A DNA stretch of 64,000 nt from Gordionus sp. m RMFG-2023 (GCF_954871325.1 NC_088777.1:6983366-7047365); one strand, 5' to 3'. Shown: positions 14,301 to 26,013, numbered from the stretch's first letter. Notes: generated from the letters alone by a model not told the origin. Program-made: numbers and translations.

Positions 14301-14750
14301 AGTATCTTCAAAAGCAATATTTACTTTGGCATATTTTGACCGAAGTTCTTTGTCCAGCTCAGGTAACCCAACTCCTAAGATGAAAATATCTCTTAAGAGT
14401 TCATCAACCGGCGATTTAAAATTACATATAATTTAATTGAAAAATCAATAATAGTTTCACTGCCTCTTTTTAAGGTATAAAAATTGTTTCTATGTAGAAG
14501 AATACTCGAAACATCCTTAAATATTTTTTCTAAATTATCGAGTAAAATTGGATAATTTATGTTATCTAAGTTATTAGGAAAGTAAAAATTTTTAATTTTA
14601 ATTAAATTATTGCCTATATAAGCCAATAATAAATCTTTTTTTTTATTTTGATTAACAATATTTTTTACTTTATCCAGAATATTAACTTTTTCTTTTATGA
14701 ATTCAGGAATATGAAATTGAGTAGGTTCTTCAATCTTCTTCAGAGGCATG
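11303..14750 (-). pseudogene. Broken gag-pol region of the gypsy-type fossil
   Basis: Recognisable parts, in order on the minus strand: a gag-like segment starting near 14750; a CCHC knuckle near 14040-14085; a protease segment with the DTGA active-site signature near 13900-13940; reverse transcriptase about 13000-13640; RNase H about 12380-12780, with the TDHK and ADALSR signatures typical of gypsy-type pol; and integrase with its core about 11550-12000. The remaining C-terminal part lies beyond the hAT insertion, at 9010-9182. The region is heavily broken and cannot make a working polyprotein. The family assignment rests on domain order (RT-RNase H-integrase) and RNase H motifs. Confidence 0.93.
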
Positions 14751-15938
14751 GTATAATTTAATCTTGTTATTTAAAATAATTCGTTGTCGTCTAATAGACT
14801 TGAAAATAAATCGTCGCCAAATGAAATGTATCAGAACAATAATATAAAGTGATTTATTTCATATAATAATATATATATATGTTGTATTCCATATCAAATC
14901 AACTTAAGATTAAACCCGACTCCATTCGATTTTTTTAAAAATTTTTATGATGGTAGTATATACACTAACTAGTAAAAATATAAAATTTTAATTCTCAACT
15001 CAGCTTACTTCAAGAGATATGGCCATCTTTAAAAATGCGGAAATTCCAAAATAAACTATATTTAATTTTAAATATCTCAAAAAGTAATTAAGCTAAAGAC
15101 ATGATATAAATTTTATTAAATAGCTCAGAATAGCTCTTTAATATGACATAAAATTTATTTTATTGAAAAAAAGTCTATTAACAAAAACCGGAAATAGAAA
15201 ACCGGAAATGGTTATAAAATAAAAATTACTCTCTTTTTTCTTTTAGATTTTTTTTACAGATAGACATTATAATTTATTTGTACAAAACCCTAGATTGGGA
15301 CAAGTACTGGGTCAATAGTTATTACACTTTAAAAATAAGTAGTATGGCTTAAATCCTATATTATAGCAAATATAGAGTAATTATTTTTTTTAAAAAAGTG
15401 GGCAATATATGTGAATAATAGCATTAAAACTAAAATTCTAAAAAATCTTATTATTTTGCATTTTTTAAATGTTAAAAAACTCAAAACAACATTTACTAAA
15501 TTGTATTGTATTATTTAAAAAATATGCAAAACGCCTTAATTTGGAGGCATTATAAGGAATAAATAATAAGATTTTGTAAAAAGTAATAAAGTAACAACTA
15601 TGATAATAAAAAGTGACCTCAATGATTTCTTCACCCCAACCCAAAGATTATATTCGTCTCAAATTTCCTCTTAAATTCGAGACTTTTTGACCTGGCAACT
15701 CTGTGAGTGAATGATGAGGTTTATTTTTCTTGCCAGATAATTAATTATTATTGTGATCGTATATAATATATATTCATTTTAAAGATTATTTTAATCTACT
15801 TATAATTAAATACCAAATAAAATAATTATATTTGGCATAAAGTGAATATTAACAGCCGTCATTTTTATTGATTAATTTTACATAGCCCTTTTTCTAAAAA
15901 ATAAATTTATTTATAAATTTAAAAAAATTATATTTTAA

Positions 15939-17091
15939 ATGTCTACAATTCCTGTAAAGTGCTGCAACCCTTTTCGAATAAAATCTCATTCAGTACGTTA
16001 CGATCTTAGAGGTGTTTTACAGTGGATGATACAAGTGAATTCTAGCTTATCAATTAATCATAAAATTTGTAGTTCTTGCCGGAAAAAATTCAAAAAAATA
16101 TTCAAAAAATTCCATCTTACCTTTTACTTCTACGATCCCTATCATATTACCTTCTATTAATTTTAAGTTAATTATAATTGGTGGTAAATTAGATGAGTTA
16201 ACTGCAAACCAGCATAACTTTCCATTTCCTCCCTTAAAAGATTATAAACATTACATTGCACAAAGTCTATGCAATCCACCCCAGCCTAGCTGTTACTTAA
16301 GGAAATGCCAAATGTGTCCCGGCACTTTGGAAGTTAAAGAAAGACTACACTTATTGTTTGATAATAATACCATAGATTTAAACAATGGTTGGCAGCTGAC
16401 CGTACTACACTCGAAACTTTAATAAAGTCCGCCAACAAATTTATGGAGTATGTAATTGAAAAATTAAATATTTTAATTCCTCGGAACCATCTTCATTTTT
16501 TAAGTCATTAAAATAGAATTTGAAAGATGGGGAATATATAAATATCCGATTTTGCAGAGAACTAGGCTTTTGTAGTTCAAGATCACGCTCAATGTTTCCA
16601 TTGGAATAATCAGGCAACACTTTATCCATTTATGATTTATTACCGCTAAGGGGATATCATCAAACATAAGTTACGTGATTATATCAGATTGTCTCAAACA
16701 CAATACTTGTTCCTTTCATTTATTTCAAATAAAATTAATTCTATTCTTGAAAGAAAGTTTTGATAAGATTTCAATAATATTTTATTTTTCTGATGGAGCT
16801 GTTACCCAGTATAAAAACAAAAAAAACTTTGTAAATCTCTACAACCATTATAATTATTTTGGGATCAAGGCAGAATGGGATTTTTTTGCAACTGCACATG
16901 GCAAAACTCCTTGCGATAGTTTAAGGGGAATTACTAAGAGGTTGGCGGCTAGAGCAAGTCTGCAACGTCCTCGTGAAAATCATATAATAACTCCTATTGA
17001 CTTATATAATTATGCGAGAATCAATATCCCGGGAATTAATTATATACTTGTTAGCAACGAAGAATATTTAAGAATGGAAATCATATCTTGA
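15939..17091 (+). pseudogene. Putative transposase of the long-inverted-repeat element
   Basis: It begins MSTIPVKCCNPF, and a Cys motif CSSCRKKF lies near residue 45. Two more Cys (CYLRKCQMC) follow at about 16290-16315 in another frame. Further on are QWLAADRTTLETLI at 16381 and the best-kept block at 16675-17091. That block holds YFSDGAVTQYKNKKNF, then AEWDFFATAHGK and LAARASLQRP. The family normally has one open frame running through all of these. Here frames change near 16160, 16390 and between 16500 and 16675, so it is inactive. Conserved Asp residues (SDGA, and DRTT upstream) could belong to a DDE-type catalytic core, but that is inference. Its position between the long inverted repeats supports a transposase role. 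Confidence 0.65.
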
Positions 17092-17241
17092 AAATAGATT
17101 TTTAATGGCCAAACGTTAATATGTTTATTAGAATATAATTTCCCATTAATTAGCGAAATAAAGTTATAAATATTTTTACATACATTTTCCTTCTAAAATA
17201 AAATAGCCAAACTTATGTGCTAAATATGACACAATGTCTAC

Positions 17242-17330
17242 TAGTGATTTGCATAGGGCCTAATTTTTCCAACACTGCCATAAAGATTTATAAAAAAATA
17301 TATCCGACCCGATTCCAAACGAATTTTCTT
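17242..17330. repeat. Solo end of a GC-ended hAT-type MITE
   Basis: TAGTGATTTGCATAGGGCC followed by TAATTTTTCCAACACTGCC matches the left end of the MITE at 25662 (TAGTGATCTGCATCGGGCC). A short CGACCCGATTCC remnant follows at 17306. No partner end was found, so this is a truncated or decayed copy inside the long-inverted-repeat transposon. Confidence 0.5.
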
Positions 17331-17924
17331 TTTATTTGTTTCGTAAATTACTATACATTTAGTATAATATAGGATTTAAGCCATACTACTTATATTTAAA
17401 GTGTAATAACTTTTGGCCCAGTACTCGTCCCAATCTAGGATTTTGTACCAATATTAAGAAGTATAATGTCTACATGTAAAAAAAATTTAAAAGAAAATAA
17501 AAGAGTAATTTTTATTTTATGGCCATTTCCGGTTTTCAATTTCCGGTTTTTGGTAATAGACTTTTTTTTAATAAAATAAATTTTATATCATAATAAAGAG
17601 CTATTTTAGAACTATTTAATAAAATTACAATCATGTCTTTAGCTTAAATACTTTTTGAGATATTTAAAATTAAATATAGTGTATTTTGGAATTTCCGCCT
17701 TTCTAAAGATGGCCATATCTCATGAAGTAAGGCGATTTTCAAATTAAAATTTTACATTTTTATTAGTGTATATACTACCAACATGCCAATTTTTAAAAAT
17801 ATCGAAGGGGTTCGGGTTGAGAATCGACTTTTTTTGGTTGATTTAATATGGAATACAACACATATATGTTTTTCTATTTTCATAAATTGTAATAAATTGT
17901 AGCTTTAAGCAAATATAAAAATCA

Positions 17925-18586
17925 ATTTATTCAAATACATTACAGAAAGATTGAAGTGAGAGGAAAAGAGTTGATAATTAGATTAGAAAATAATGAGCTT
18001 TAAAATGTTTCCAGCTTTTATTAAGTAGAATACTAGTATAAGAGGTTCTTCGGACAGACCTCGAGGAACAAACTCAATTTATAAACAATATTTATTATAA
18101 AATAAAAATAGTATGAAAAATGTTATTTATATCTATATGTGGTCACAGCATATAACACTCTTATACCACAAAGAATTTAGACGAAATTATGCATGCAGAT
18201 AGCAGAAATAAACTTGTAAACACTAAGGTATGTACAGATGAGAAAATAAAATTCTTTAATATCCTTGAAAAAAAATCTGTGTGATTATGGATTTCTCAGT
18301 TATGAAGCTCAATGCTGGTGGAAAAAAAATAAAGAGCCCATATATTCGTTTAAAAAAAACTTTGATTGATTATTTAATCATTGCAATTTATCAGCAGAAT
18401 AATTTTAATATCTTAAAGTGATATTTGTAGAATAAAATATATAAAATTTTTGTTTTGATTAGTTTTTTTTAGAATATCTAATAACATAGTTTCTGATCAA
18501 AATATATTATTATAATAAACCCAAACATAATTGGGTAAATAAATGCAGCTTGTTAGCCTATGCCTTGGGATACTTGTAAAAGAAGA
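17925..18586. other. AT-rich intergenic DNA
   Basis: No exon, transposon end or RNA gene is recognised between the LTR fossil and the 191-bp duplication. Confidence 0.4.
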
Positions 18587-18954
18587 ACGCAAAACAATAT
18601 TTTTGTCAATGTCAGCATTGGTATCCCCCTCTAAAATAGAATCATGAACGACAATGTTAACTCAGCCATAAAACGGTCGTTTGTTATAAAGGCCACGACA
18701 GAACTACTGCATATTTTTCCATTAATAAATTTGATGAAATTGGCTGTACTTACATTCAAGTTTGAATACGCAAAACGATATTTCTGTCAATGTCAGCATT
18801 GGTATCCCCTTCTAAAATAGAATCATGAACGACAATGTTAACTCAACCATAAAACGGTCGTAAGTATTGTTATAAAGGCCACGACAGAACTACTGCATAT
18901 TTTCCCATTAATAAAGTTGATGAAATTGACTGTACTGTACATTCAAGTTTGAAC
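18587..18954. repeat. Tandem duplication with a 191-bp period
   Basis: Two highly similar direct copies start ACGCAAAAC at 18587 and 18778. Both contain TCAGCATTGGTATCCCC, AGAATCATGAACGACAATG and GGCCACGACAGAACTACTG. They differ by a few substitutions and a short insertion (AAGTATT) in the second copy. The unit is less AT-rich than its surroundings, has no long open frame and resembles no transposon end I know. The high similarity suggests a recent duplication. Confidence 0.85.
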
Positions 18955-20236
18955 ATTCCTCTAAATATTCATGAAAGTTTCTCAGAGAATCGGATAAAGT
19001 TATATTTACATTAACTCCTAGTGAAGTGTATGATAGTACAGAATTAAATGTTTATATTTGTTAAAAAATAGGCGGAGGTGGCATAGGGATTGTAGTAGTG
19101 GTGATAGAAATATCATTTGGGGAACTGGGTGAAAATAAATTAAACATAGATATAAAACATAAGATAAAAAATAAAAAAATAATCAGATGAGTTCATTTCA
19201 AGCGTAGTTCTTTATTATTTTGTATACCAGTAACTCTAGAACGGGTAAGGCGTTTGTTTAATCGTCATTATTTTCTTTGCTTATCTTTAAATAGATTCAT
19301 CATGTTATGTAGCAATGTGAGGGATTAGAGTTAGCCTAGACAAATAAAGAAATCAGGCAAAAATATAAATAAACTATTGTTGATATTATACAAACATTAA
19401 TTGTAAGGTAATTAAAAAAAGGGGGAGGGGGGAGGTATAAATTATTATAATATAAAAATAATAAAAATTAAATTAAATTAAAGGAATTGATAAGGTTTTG
19501 AGAAATAGTGGTTAACAGATAATAGAGATAGAAAGAAAAGTATGAGATAATAAAATTTAGGATAAAAATTCATTAAGGAAGGGGAAAAAAATAAAGAAAG
19601 AGTTATTTATAAGGATTGGAGATTATAAATAAGTTAGGATAAGAATATTTAAATATTTGAATATACTTGATTATCTTCTTAATTATTGTTATGAAAGAAA
19701 AATATGAGTAAAAAATATTGTAATGTAACTGACAAAAATTGTGAGTATTTTCAAAATAAATATACAAGTTGAGTATCTTGTAGAGATTTCATTAATGTGT
19801 AATTGATTATATGAGATGAAAATTGATAAGGTAATCTAAAAAATAAAGAAAGGATTAAGTGAAATATTAGCCTGAATCTTTTTATTCACATCATTTATTT
19901 CATTCATATTGAGGGAATATTGCTTATATCAATTCAAAGACGATTTTTCAAATCTCTCAATCCATTTTAGGTATGTGTACACCATCAATTCTCTAAATTC
20001 CATTCATCTGTTTGTATAAAATAAATAAATAAAATCAACAAATAAAAATAAATACGTACCGATGACATGACGTAGCAATGACATGACGTAGCGATAACGT
20101 AATGAGGACATAGGAAAATTATAATATAGATATGACAAACAAATATAAATATATAAAAAACTGACAAGAAATTAAATATTTCGAAAAAACTGGACTAATT
20201 GTCGTTTTAAATTTTAAAACATAAGTTTAGCAGGGA
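18955..20236. other. Intergenic DNA with a purine-rich top strand
   Basis: From about 19390 to 19640 the top strand is strongly purine-rich (many AGAGATAGAAAG-like words). A repeat of GACATGACGTAGC lies at 20064 and 20079. No gene is supported. Confidence 0.35.
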
Positions 20237-20335
20237 TGGGTGGGGGATTTTTTTCCATTGCAAATTTACTTACCTGTTTTTGTAAATATCATTTTTAGTT
20301 AAGAAAAAAATTCCCCTACAACCCCCCCCCCCTTC
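20237..20335 (-). repeat. Inverted relative of the 5.5-6.7 kb repeat
   Basis: Read on the minus strand, this segment (AAAATGATATTTACAAAAACAGGTAA and what follows, preceded by a G run) matches 6640-6715, which also has a G-rich block and then AAAATGATATTTACAAGGACAGGTAA-like sequence. An eleven-C run lies at 20322-20332. It shows that the repeat is dispersed as well as tandem. Confidence 0.5.
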
Positions 20336-20444
20336 CTCCAATGTTTAAAATATGTTATATAAAAAGTATTTAAAAAAATTAGCAAAAGTTAGTAACTCTT
20401 TAAAATAATGACTGTAATTCATATTTTTATAAAAATCTAATATA

Positions 20445-21859
20445 TATACCTGTGAGCTGGACCTTATTTGATTACGCCTAAAATGCCGCTGTTTAAACAA
20501 ATCACGCCGGCGTGCCGCCGATTTTTATGTCGGCGGCGCACGGCCGGCGCAGAAATTTCTTTCATATTTTATACCTTTTTATTCTAATAATTGGTCAACA
20601 TCACTCTTGTAATTTTTTAATGTCAATCAGGATTGGTATCCGTTTTCAAATTGGCAATTCTAATGATAATAATAACAATAATTCCACGTATATGAAAACC
20701 TGAAAATTAAATGTCCCAAGCCCAACACGTTGGCTTAGTATATTAATTATGCTAGAAAGCATATCTGGATTAAATAAGGATTTAATTAATAATGTTTTGA
20801 AAAGAATTGGGAAGCACTTCTCAAATTATGAATCTGAACTAGTAGAAGAATTATTAGCATTTCTTTCAAAATTTAAAGAAACTGTCGAATTTCTTTCAGT
20901 ACAAAAAGGGCCTACTTTAAACTTGGCGTTACTTTTTAGAAGTGAAATTAAAACACATTTAATAGTAAATGATAGTGATAGTTCTGAAATTATTTCACTT
21001 AAGGAAAATATACTAAAAAAAACTTGCGTTACGATTTCAAGTTTGTAATCTGCGAGTATTATTACATAAGTATATTCTTTTATTTTTTATTTAAAATCAT
21101 CTAGGTATTGGCTTCTCTTTTAGACCCAAGATTTTAAAAATTGACAATTGTGTCAAAGTATTTAATAGAGCAAAATTGCTAAGCTTCAGAATTTATAATA
21201 AAACATCTTAAACTTATAGAGAATGATGATAATCAGGTAGTAAATATAGCTAATGAGGATGAAGATGAATTATTAAATTCAAGTTATTTGACAAAATTGG
21301 CAAATAAACATTCAACAAATATAAATTATGATTTCCAAGTTAGGTGACTTAGAACAAGAATGCCACAGTTTTCTTGGAAAACGACATTCACAAGATATGG
21401 ACGTTCTAAATTTTTGGAGAGAAAAGAAGAGTGAACTTCTCAATCTTTCCAGGCTCAACAAAAAAATTCTTTGAATTCCAGCGACTAGCACACCTAGTGA
21501 AAGAGTTTTTTCTACCACTGGATTGACGTTAAATTCAAGGATCATCATTATGTCCCGATAATTTAAATAAAATAATTTTTATACATGATATTATAAAATT
21601 ACGAAATCGATTTTGGATATAATAAGTTTTTCTATTAAGTATTAAATGAATATTAAAAAATATGCCAAGATATCTGTAGAATAGTGTATATTTATTTGTT
21701 TTTGTTATTTTAAATTAATAAGCAATTAAAAAAATTTATAACTGCGCCGATTTACGCCGATTTTATTGATGGCGGCTAAAAATCGGCGCGCCGCCAGCCG
21801 TCGATTAGATTTTTGAAAATTGCGCCGGCCGCCGATAGTTTCGTCGGCGCACAGGTCTA
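20445..21859 (+). mobile_element. hAT-type transposon with GC-rich subterminal blocks
   Basis: The ends are ACCTGTGAGCTGG on the left and, read inwards from the right, TTAGACCTGTGCGCCGACG. Both ends carry CGCCGGCGTGCCGCCG-like blocks (20507-20560 and 21744-21850) that stand out in this AT-rich genome. The flanks CTAATATA and CTAAATATA look like a slightly altered target duplication. It encodes remains of a plus-strand hAT transposase. At about 1.4 kb it is shorter than a full element, so internal sequence is missing. Confidence 0.8.
20749..21575 (+). pseudogene. hAT transposase C-terminal half, broken
   Basis: The open stretch 20749-21048 reads as the middle of a hAT transposase (LLAFLSKFKETVEFLS, then PTLNLALLFRSEIKTHL). 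It is followed by VLASLLDPRF near 21103 and, in shifted frames, DVLNFWREKKSEL near 21395 and SERVFSTTGLTLNSR near 21500. The last matches the hAT C-terminal dimerisation signature (SERVFSxAGL). Several frameshifts and stops separate these blocks, and the N-terminal BED finger and first catalytic region are absent. The motif style resembles the BED-finger hAT groups, not the ZMYM1-like group seen elsewhere in the window. Confidence 0.8.
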
Positions 21860-23430
21860 AATATAGGCAAAGATCTAAAAAACCCAAAATAGATATAAAA
21901 ACATTTTTCTAAAAAAAATCTGCAAATATAAATTTAACATCTAATGATTTGATGAGTTCTATTATATAACTTGTTACACTAAATTGTCGGTTTCTATCAA
22001 TTATTGAGGATACTTGATTTCAAAATATCATAAATTCACTTTTTTCTGGACTCAATTCTGTAACAGAGAAAATATATCTCGAAACATTAATAGAACAGCC
22101 CAATCCAATATGTAAAAAATATTAAAAGAGGTAGAAGGAAAACTAATTTGATACAACTTAAAGAAAGGCAGGGGAAGATACTTTAAAAAAGGGCAAACGA
22201 TTGCAGAGAAAAACAGTAGAATGATAATTATTAAATTTGGAAAATTTTAAAAGATTGGATAAGAAAGAAAATATTTTGTATTGGGAGCCTGCTAAGCTGC
22301 AGAACCCAGATTTTTATATATTTTATTCAGAATCTTATTTGTCCTGCGTTGAATAATCTTTTTCATATTTATTCCTTATTTCACCGAAAAAAAATATAGG
22401 ATGAGCGAACAACCCTTGGAAGATATTATGATAATAGATCTAACTAAAATTTTAAAAATTTATAAATGACTAAACTTCGTATTTTTTTAAATATATTTTG
22501 CCTATAAATAAAATAAAAATTTCATTTTTTTTGGCAAATTTATGAATAGTTTTTTTAATTATGAATATCTTTAATTAAAAAATAGAATTTCTAATAATCA
22601 TAAAAGATTTAAATATATTTTTAAAAAATTATATACAATTCAAATATATTTAAACCCAAGCTAAACCCAAAGCACTTAAATTTTTTGCGTTAAACCGAAC
22701 CAAACTCGTTTTATATTTATATCGGGTTCAAACCCCTAGTTATTTCAGTCAATATGTTATTTATTTTTTTAACTTTAAATATAATTTTAAGCACGTTTTA
22801 AACATTTTTTCAATCTTATTTTACCGGAAATTTATTCGAGCATATTTTGAATACCTACCCTAATTTTGGACAAAATTCCCTTTTAATATTTAAATCTTTC
22901 AAAAGAAAATTAATCTAAGGAAAAACTATTAATAAATTGTAAGCAACATCTCGAATACACTATACTATAAAAATTAGTCTCACGATTCCTAGAAATTTAT
23001 AAAAAAAGAGTTCTCTTCAGGTATCTAGAAATTCCCAGAAGAGTTCCCAATCGTGATCCTGAATCTGTTTCGGTCTATATTTTTTTTACAGTTTCAAACC
23101 CAACGCATCACGCCTTCACACCTCTTTCGCGCAAACTCAAATGTTAACGGTTAAATTTTTTTTAAATCGCAAGAGTACATTTTCTACATATGCCGGAATA
23201 TTTTCGGCAAAATTATATTTTCAAATTTTTTTTAAAAAAAAACGCGCAAAAAATTCTGAAGATAGGGGGGTTTAGAAAATGCTTCTTTTTTTTCCTTTTA
23301 TAAATAAGTAGAAAATATATGGAATCGTTCAAAATCTCGAAGGCGTCTTGTACTTGAGGTCTCTATTGATCTGTCTATATTTAAATAATTTTACCTATTC
23401 ATTTTTCTCATTTCAAATCATTCTCTTAAT
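21860..23430. other. AT-rich intergenic DNA
   Basis: No gene is recognised. A short imperfect inverted repeat with AGAGTTC and CTAGAAATTC words lies at 23010-23055, and a slightly GC-richer patch at 23090-23140. Confidence 0.4.
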
Positions 23431-23657
23431 TAGTGTTGTTAAACGGCTCGATTTGAGTCTACTATTTTTTTAAAACGGCTATCTCAATATTTTATCCAGA
23501 AAAGTATTAAGCAAGCCTAAAAATTTTGATCATAGGTGGCACGATGGCTTGGACATCTATAGGCGAAATCTTGAGGCTTAGAAAATATTTTTCTGACTAA
23601 AATATTGAATTAGCCGTTTATAAAAATAAACTTAAATCGAGCCGTTTAGCAACACTA
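23431..23657. mobile_element. Foldback hAT-type MITE, copy 1
   Basis: It starts TAGTGTTGTTAAACGGCTCG and ends with the complement (GAGCCGTTTAGCAACACTA). It is flanked by a perfect 8-bp target duplication CTCTTAAT. The whole 227 bp is nearly one inverted repeat, with AATATTTTATCCAG and a GGCTTGGACATC centre. No coding capacity. Confidence 0.92.
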
Positions 23658-24094
23658 CTCTTAATTATCAAAAAAAACAAAAATCTTAAATAGTTTAAAT
23701 AACATATTATTTATTCGTGAAATACATATAATAAACACAATATATTCATAACAATATGTTTGTTATAACTATGAGTACACCCTAGATTTCTATTTTAAAA
23801 AATCAATTTTTTCATGCCAATTAGATAATTCAATTATTAAACATCGAGCAAGATTTATTTTGTTTAAAACACATCTCAAAATTTGTTTTTAAATTCTTTT
23901 TAAACTCTCCAAAATATATATGACAAATTCAACCCGGTAAAATTAACAAAGAAATTTGAGATATTTTTCCCCTATAAAATAAAAATTCACATTTAAACAG
24001 TTTTTTATTTTAAAAAAAAACCAATTTATCCGTATGGAAGGCCAAATTTTTTTCGAATTGAAATGGGGAAAAAATGTTATTTACATATTATGTG

Positions 24095-24284
24095 TAGTGT
24101 TTGCTAAATTCAATATTTTAGCCAGAAAAAATATTGCTTAGGCCTCAAAATTTTGCTAATATATGTCTAAATCTTTGTTCCTTCTATGAGCAAAATCTTT
24201 AGGCCTGCGTAATATTTTTATGGATGAAATATTGAGTTAGCCGTTTTTAAAAATCGGCTCAAAACGGGCCGTTTAACAAAACTA
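24095..24284. mobile_element. Foldback hAT-type MITE, copy 2
   Basis: Same family as 23431, with a perfect 8-bp target duplication ATTATGTG on both sides. The left arm is shortened: TAGTGTTTGCTAAATTCAAT lacks the AAACGGCTCG part. The right arm ends GGGCCGTTTAACAAAACTA. Confidence 0.9.
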
Positions 24285-24644
24285 ATTATGTGTTATTATA
24301 ATGTGGAGTCTATGGAAAACAACCGAAAACACTGTAATAGCTAATAAATTTTGGGTCAATTGTGATAATATTAATTTATATTTTTATTTCAATATAAATT
24401 AAAATTAAAATTTAGGTATAATTAATTGTAGAATTTCTGATAATAATTTTAAATAATCTATATTCATTTTACTAGTAATATACTGGAAAAGAAAATATAT
24501 TTGCCGATAAATCCATTAAAATACCGAAGAGTTTATTTATTGTATTTTTTGTTACTACACCCTAAGACTTAAGTACTGAATATAATAGATGAGAAACAAA
24601 TAACAGTCTAATAGAAATTTTATAAATCAATTAAATACTTTTTG

Positions 24645-24856
24645 CAGATGCCTGCAGAGGTACCATTTTCACGGCCCGGCCCCGATTTTTTTTTAAAAAA
24701 ATATTTTTCGGCCCGGCCTGGCCTTATTTTTATATTTTCAGGCCCAGCCTGAGCATTTTAAAATAAAAAATTTTAGGGCCCGACTCGGTTATATTTTCAA
24801 AAATTAAAGTACTGCCCGGTTCGTGCCGGGCTTAGGATCGGGCCTGCAGGTCTCTG
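24645..24856. mobile_element. GC-ended hAT-type MITE
   Basis: The 212-bp element runs from CAGATGCCTGCAGAGG to GGCCTGCAGGTCTCTG, with inner GC blocks (CGGCCCGGCCCCG at 24672; GCCCGGTTCGTGCCGGGC at 24814). The flanking 8-mers ACTTTTTG and CTTCTTTG are only partly alike. Same family as the MITEs at 9634 and 39192. Confidence 0.8.
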
Positions 24857-25661
24857 CTTCTTTGTACTGTTTAAGAATATTTTTTAGAAAAATCATTCAT
24901 ATTTAATTAGCAATATATGTGATTTAATTTTATAATTCATACCTTTACTATAATAGTTCTTTATCGGCTGTGTAAAAATAAATATATATTTTTATGATAG
25001 GAAATATTAATTTATTAAATATAAAAAATTATATTTGGTTCAATTTATTTTGTCAGTCCAATCTCCCCAATATGTTTACCAATTTCGAAACCTATCCCGG
25101 CCCAAAATTTTTAGTCATGAAATCTAAACCGCGACGATTATTAAAAATTATGATTTCTAAAGTGGATATAGAAAACAGCCTAGTCTGCCGCCCTTATTTT
25201 TTAACTTATAAATTTTGTGTCATACCGACTTCTATAACCTAAAATCATCAATTTATCTAAAGAATACTATAATGATTCTATCATAAGTTGCTTACAATTT
25301 ATTTTTAGTAGAGTGATGATAAATTAATAAAAATTCTACGGTTTTTTCAGATTGAAAATACGAGAACGAGAAAACATTTTAAAATGCCCATCCTAAAAAA
25401 ATTATAATCAGGAAATTTTCTTGCTTATATCCATGCCAGATTTTTGTGACTTTGGATTTCTATATTTTTTTAAAAAAATTTTAAATGTAATTTTAATGAC
25501 AAATAGAAGGCTTATTTTAAATTTGCATAAATTCCGTTTAAGCCGGCAAAAATTTATCTAAGCATGGGGAGGGGAATCTGTCCCCCACAACTCCCCTAAA
25601 AAAATGTCCCCCTTTGTGGTAATATATAAAATAAACTGTCCTTAGAAAATTTGATATATAT
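24857..25661. other. AT-rich intergenic DNA
   Basis: An open frame of 82 codons at 24994-25242 shows no family features and has AT-rich codons only. I do not regard it as a gene. Confidence 0.35.
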
Positions 25662-26013
25662 TAGTGATCTGCATCGGGCCTAATTTTTCAAGCCCGGCCC
25701 AAACCCGAAATTTTTTTAAAAAAAATTTACCGACCTGGCCCGGCCCGAATTTATTTAAATATAGAAATTAATTTTTATAATTACTCAAAATAAAAGACAT
25801 ATGTTATATGTCGTTTAGTTTCAATGAATAAAATCAAATATTTTTATTTTACATAAAAAATTCAATATAAAATTAATAAATTTAGATATATTTAAAAAAA
25901 ATTCCAAGGTCCGACCCGACCCGGCCCGAATTTTTTTTAAAAATATAAGGCCCGGCCCTGCCAGAAGCCCTTTCGGGCCGGGTACGGGCCGGGCCTAACT
26001 TTGCGGATCTCTA
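25662..26013. mobile_element. GC-ended hAT-type MITE, TAGWGATCYGCA end type
   Basis: The 352-bp element starts TAGTGATCTGCATCGGGCC. Read inwards from its right end it starts TAGAGATCCGCAAAGTTAGG. The flanks ATATATAT and ATATATTT fit an 8-bp target duplication with one change. Subterminal blocks such as GACCTGGCCCGGCCCG and CGGGCCGGGTACGGGCC flank an AT-rich core with no coding capacity. Confidence 0.85.

Larger units (their letters stand above)
14882..17861 (+). mobile_element. Long-inverted-repeat DNA transposon, superfamily not assigned
   Basis: The element is about 2980 bp with inverted repeats of roughly 500 bp (14882-15385 and 17345-17861). The outer ends are TTGTATTCCATATCAAATC and its complement. 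Both arms carry the landmarks GATATGGCCATCTTT, AACCGGAAA and CTAGATTGGGAC or their complements. It lies inside an LTR and is flanked by ATATATG on both sides, so the target duplication is about 7-8 bp. The interior encodes one decayed plus-strand gene (15939-17091). That gene belongs to a family I know only as uncharacterised proteins, frequent in Hydra and some insects. I do not assign a named superfamily. Confidence 0.8.
8875..17924 (-). mobile_element. Fossil Ty3/gypsy-type LTR retroelement, with later insertions
   Basis: A minus-strand LTR retroelement bounded by short, similar terminal repeats that begin TG and end CA (about 116 bp, 8875-8990 and 14822-14881 plus 17862-17924). Reading leftwards from 14750, the parts follow the gypsy order: gag with one CCHC knuckle, aspartic protease, reverse transcriptase, RNase H and integrase. 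It is broken many times (about ten or more disruptions). It is further interrupted by a hAT element at 9183-11294 and by a long-inverted-repeat DNA transposon at 14882-17861 inside its right-hand LTR. No clean target duplication was found. The modest difference between the LTRs and the two later insertions point to an old, inactive copy. Confidence 0.93.
14822..17924 (-). repeat. Right-hand (5') LTR of the gypsy-type fossil, split by an insertion
   Basis: The LTR occupies 14822-14881 and resumes at 17862-17924. The two parts line up with the left LTR once the 3-kb insertion is set aside. The motif ATATATG appears on both sides of the insertion as its target duplication. On the element's own strand, the sequence just inside the LTR (about 14805-14820) starts TTTGGCGACGA and is the likely primer binding site. 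Confidence 0.75.

Noticed and set aside
24994-25242. Plus-strand open frame of 82 codons
   Set aside because: No motif or splice context, and it lies between two MITEs in intergenic DNA.
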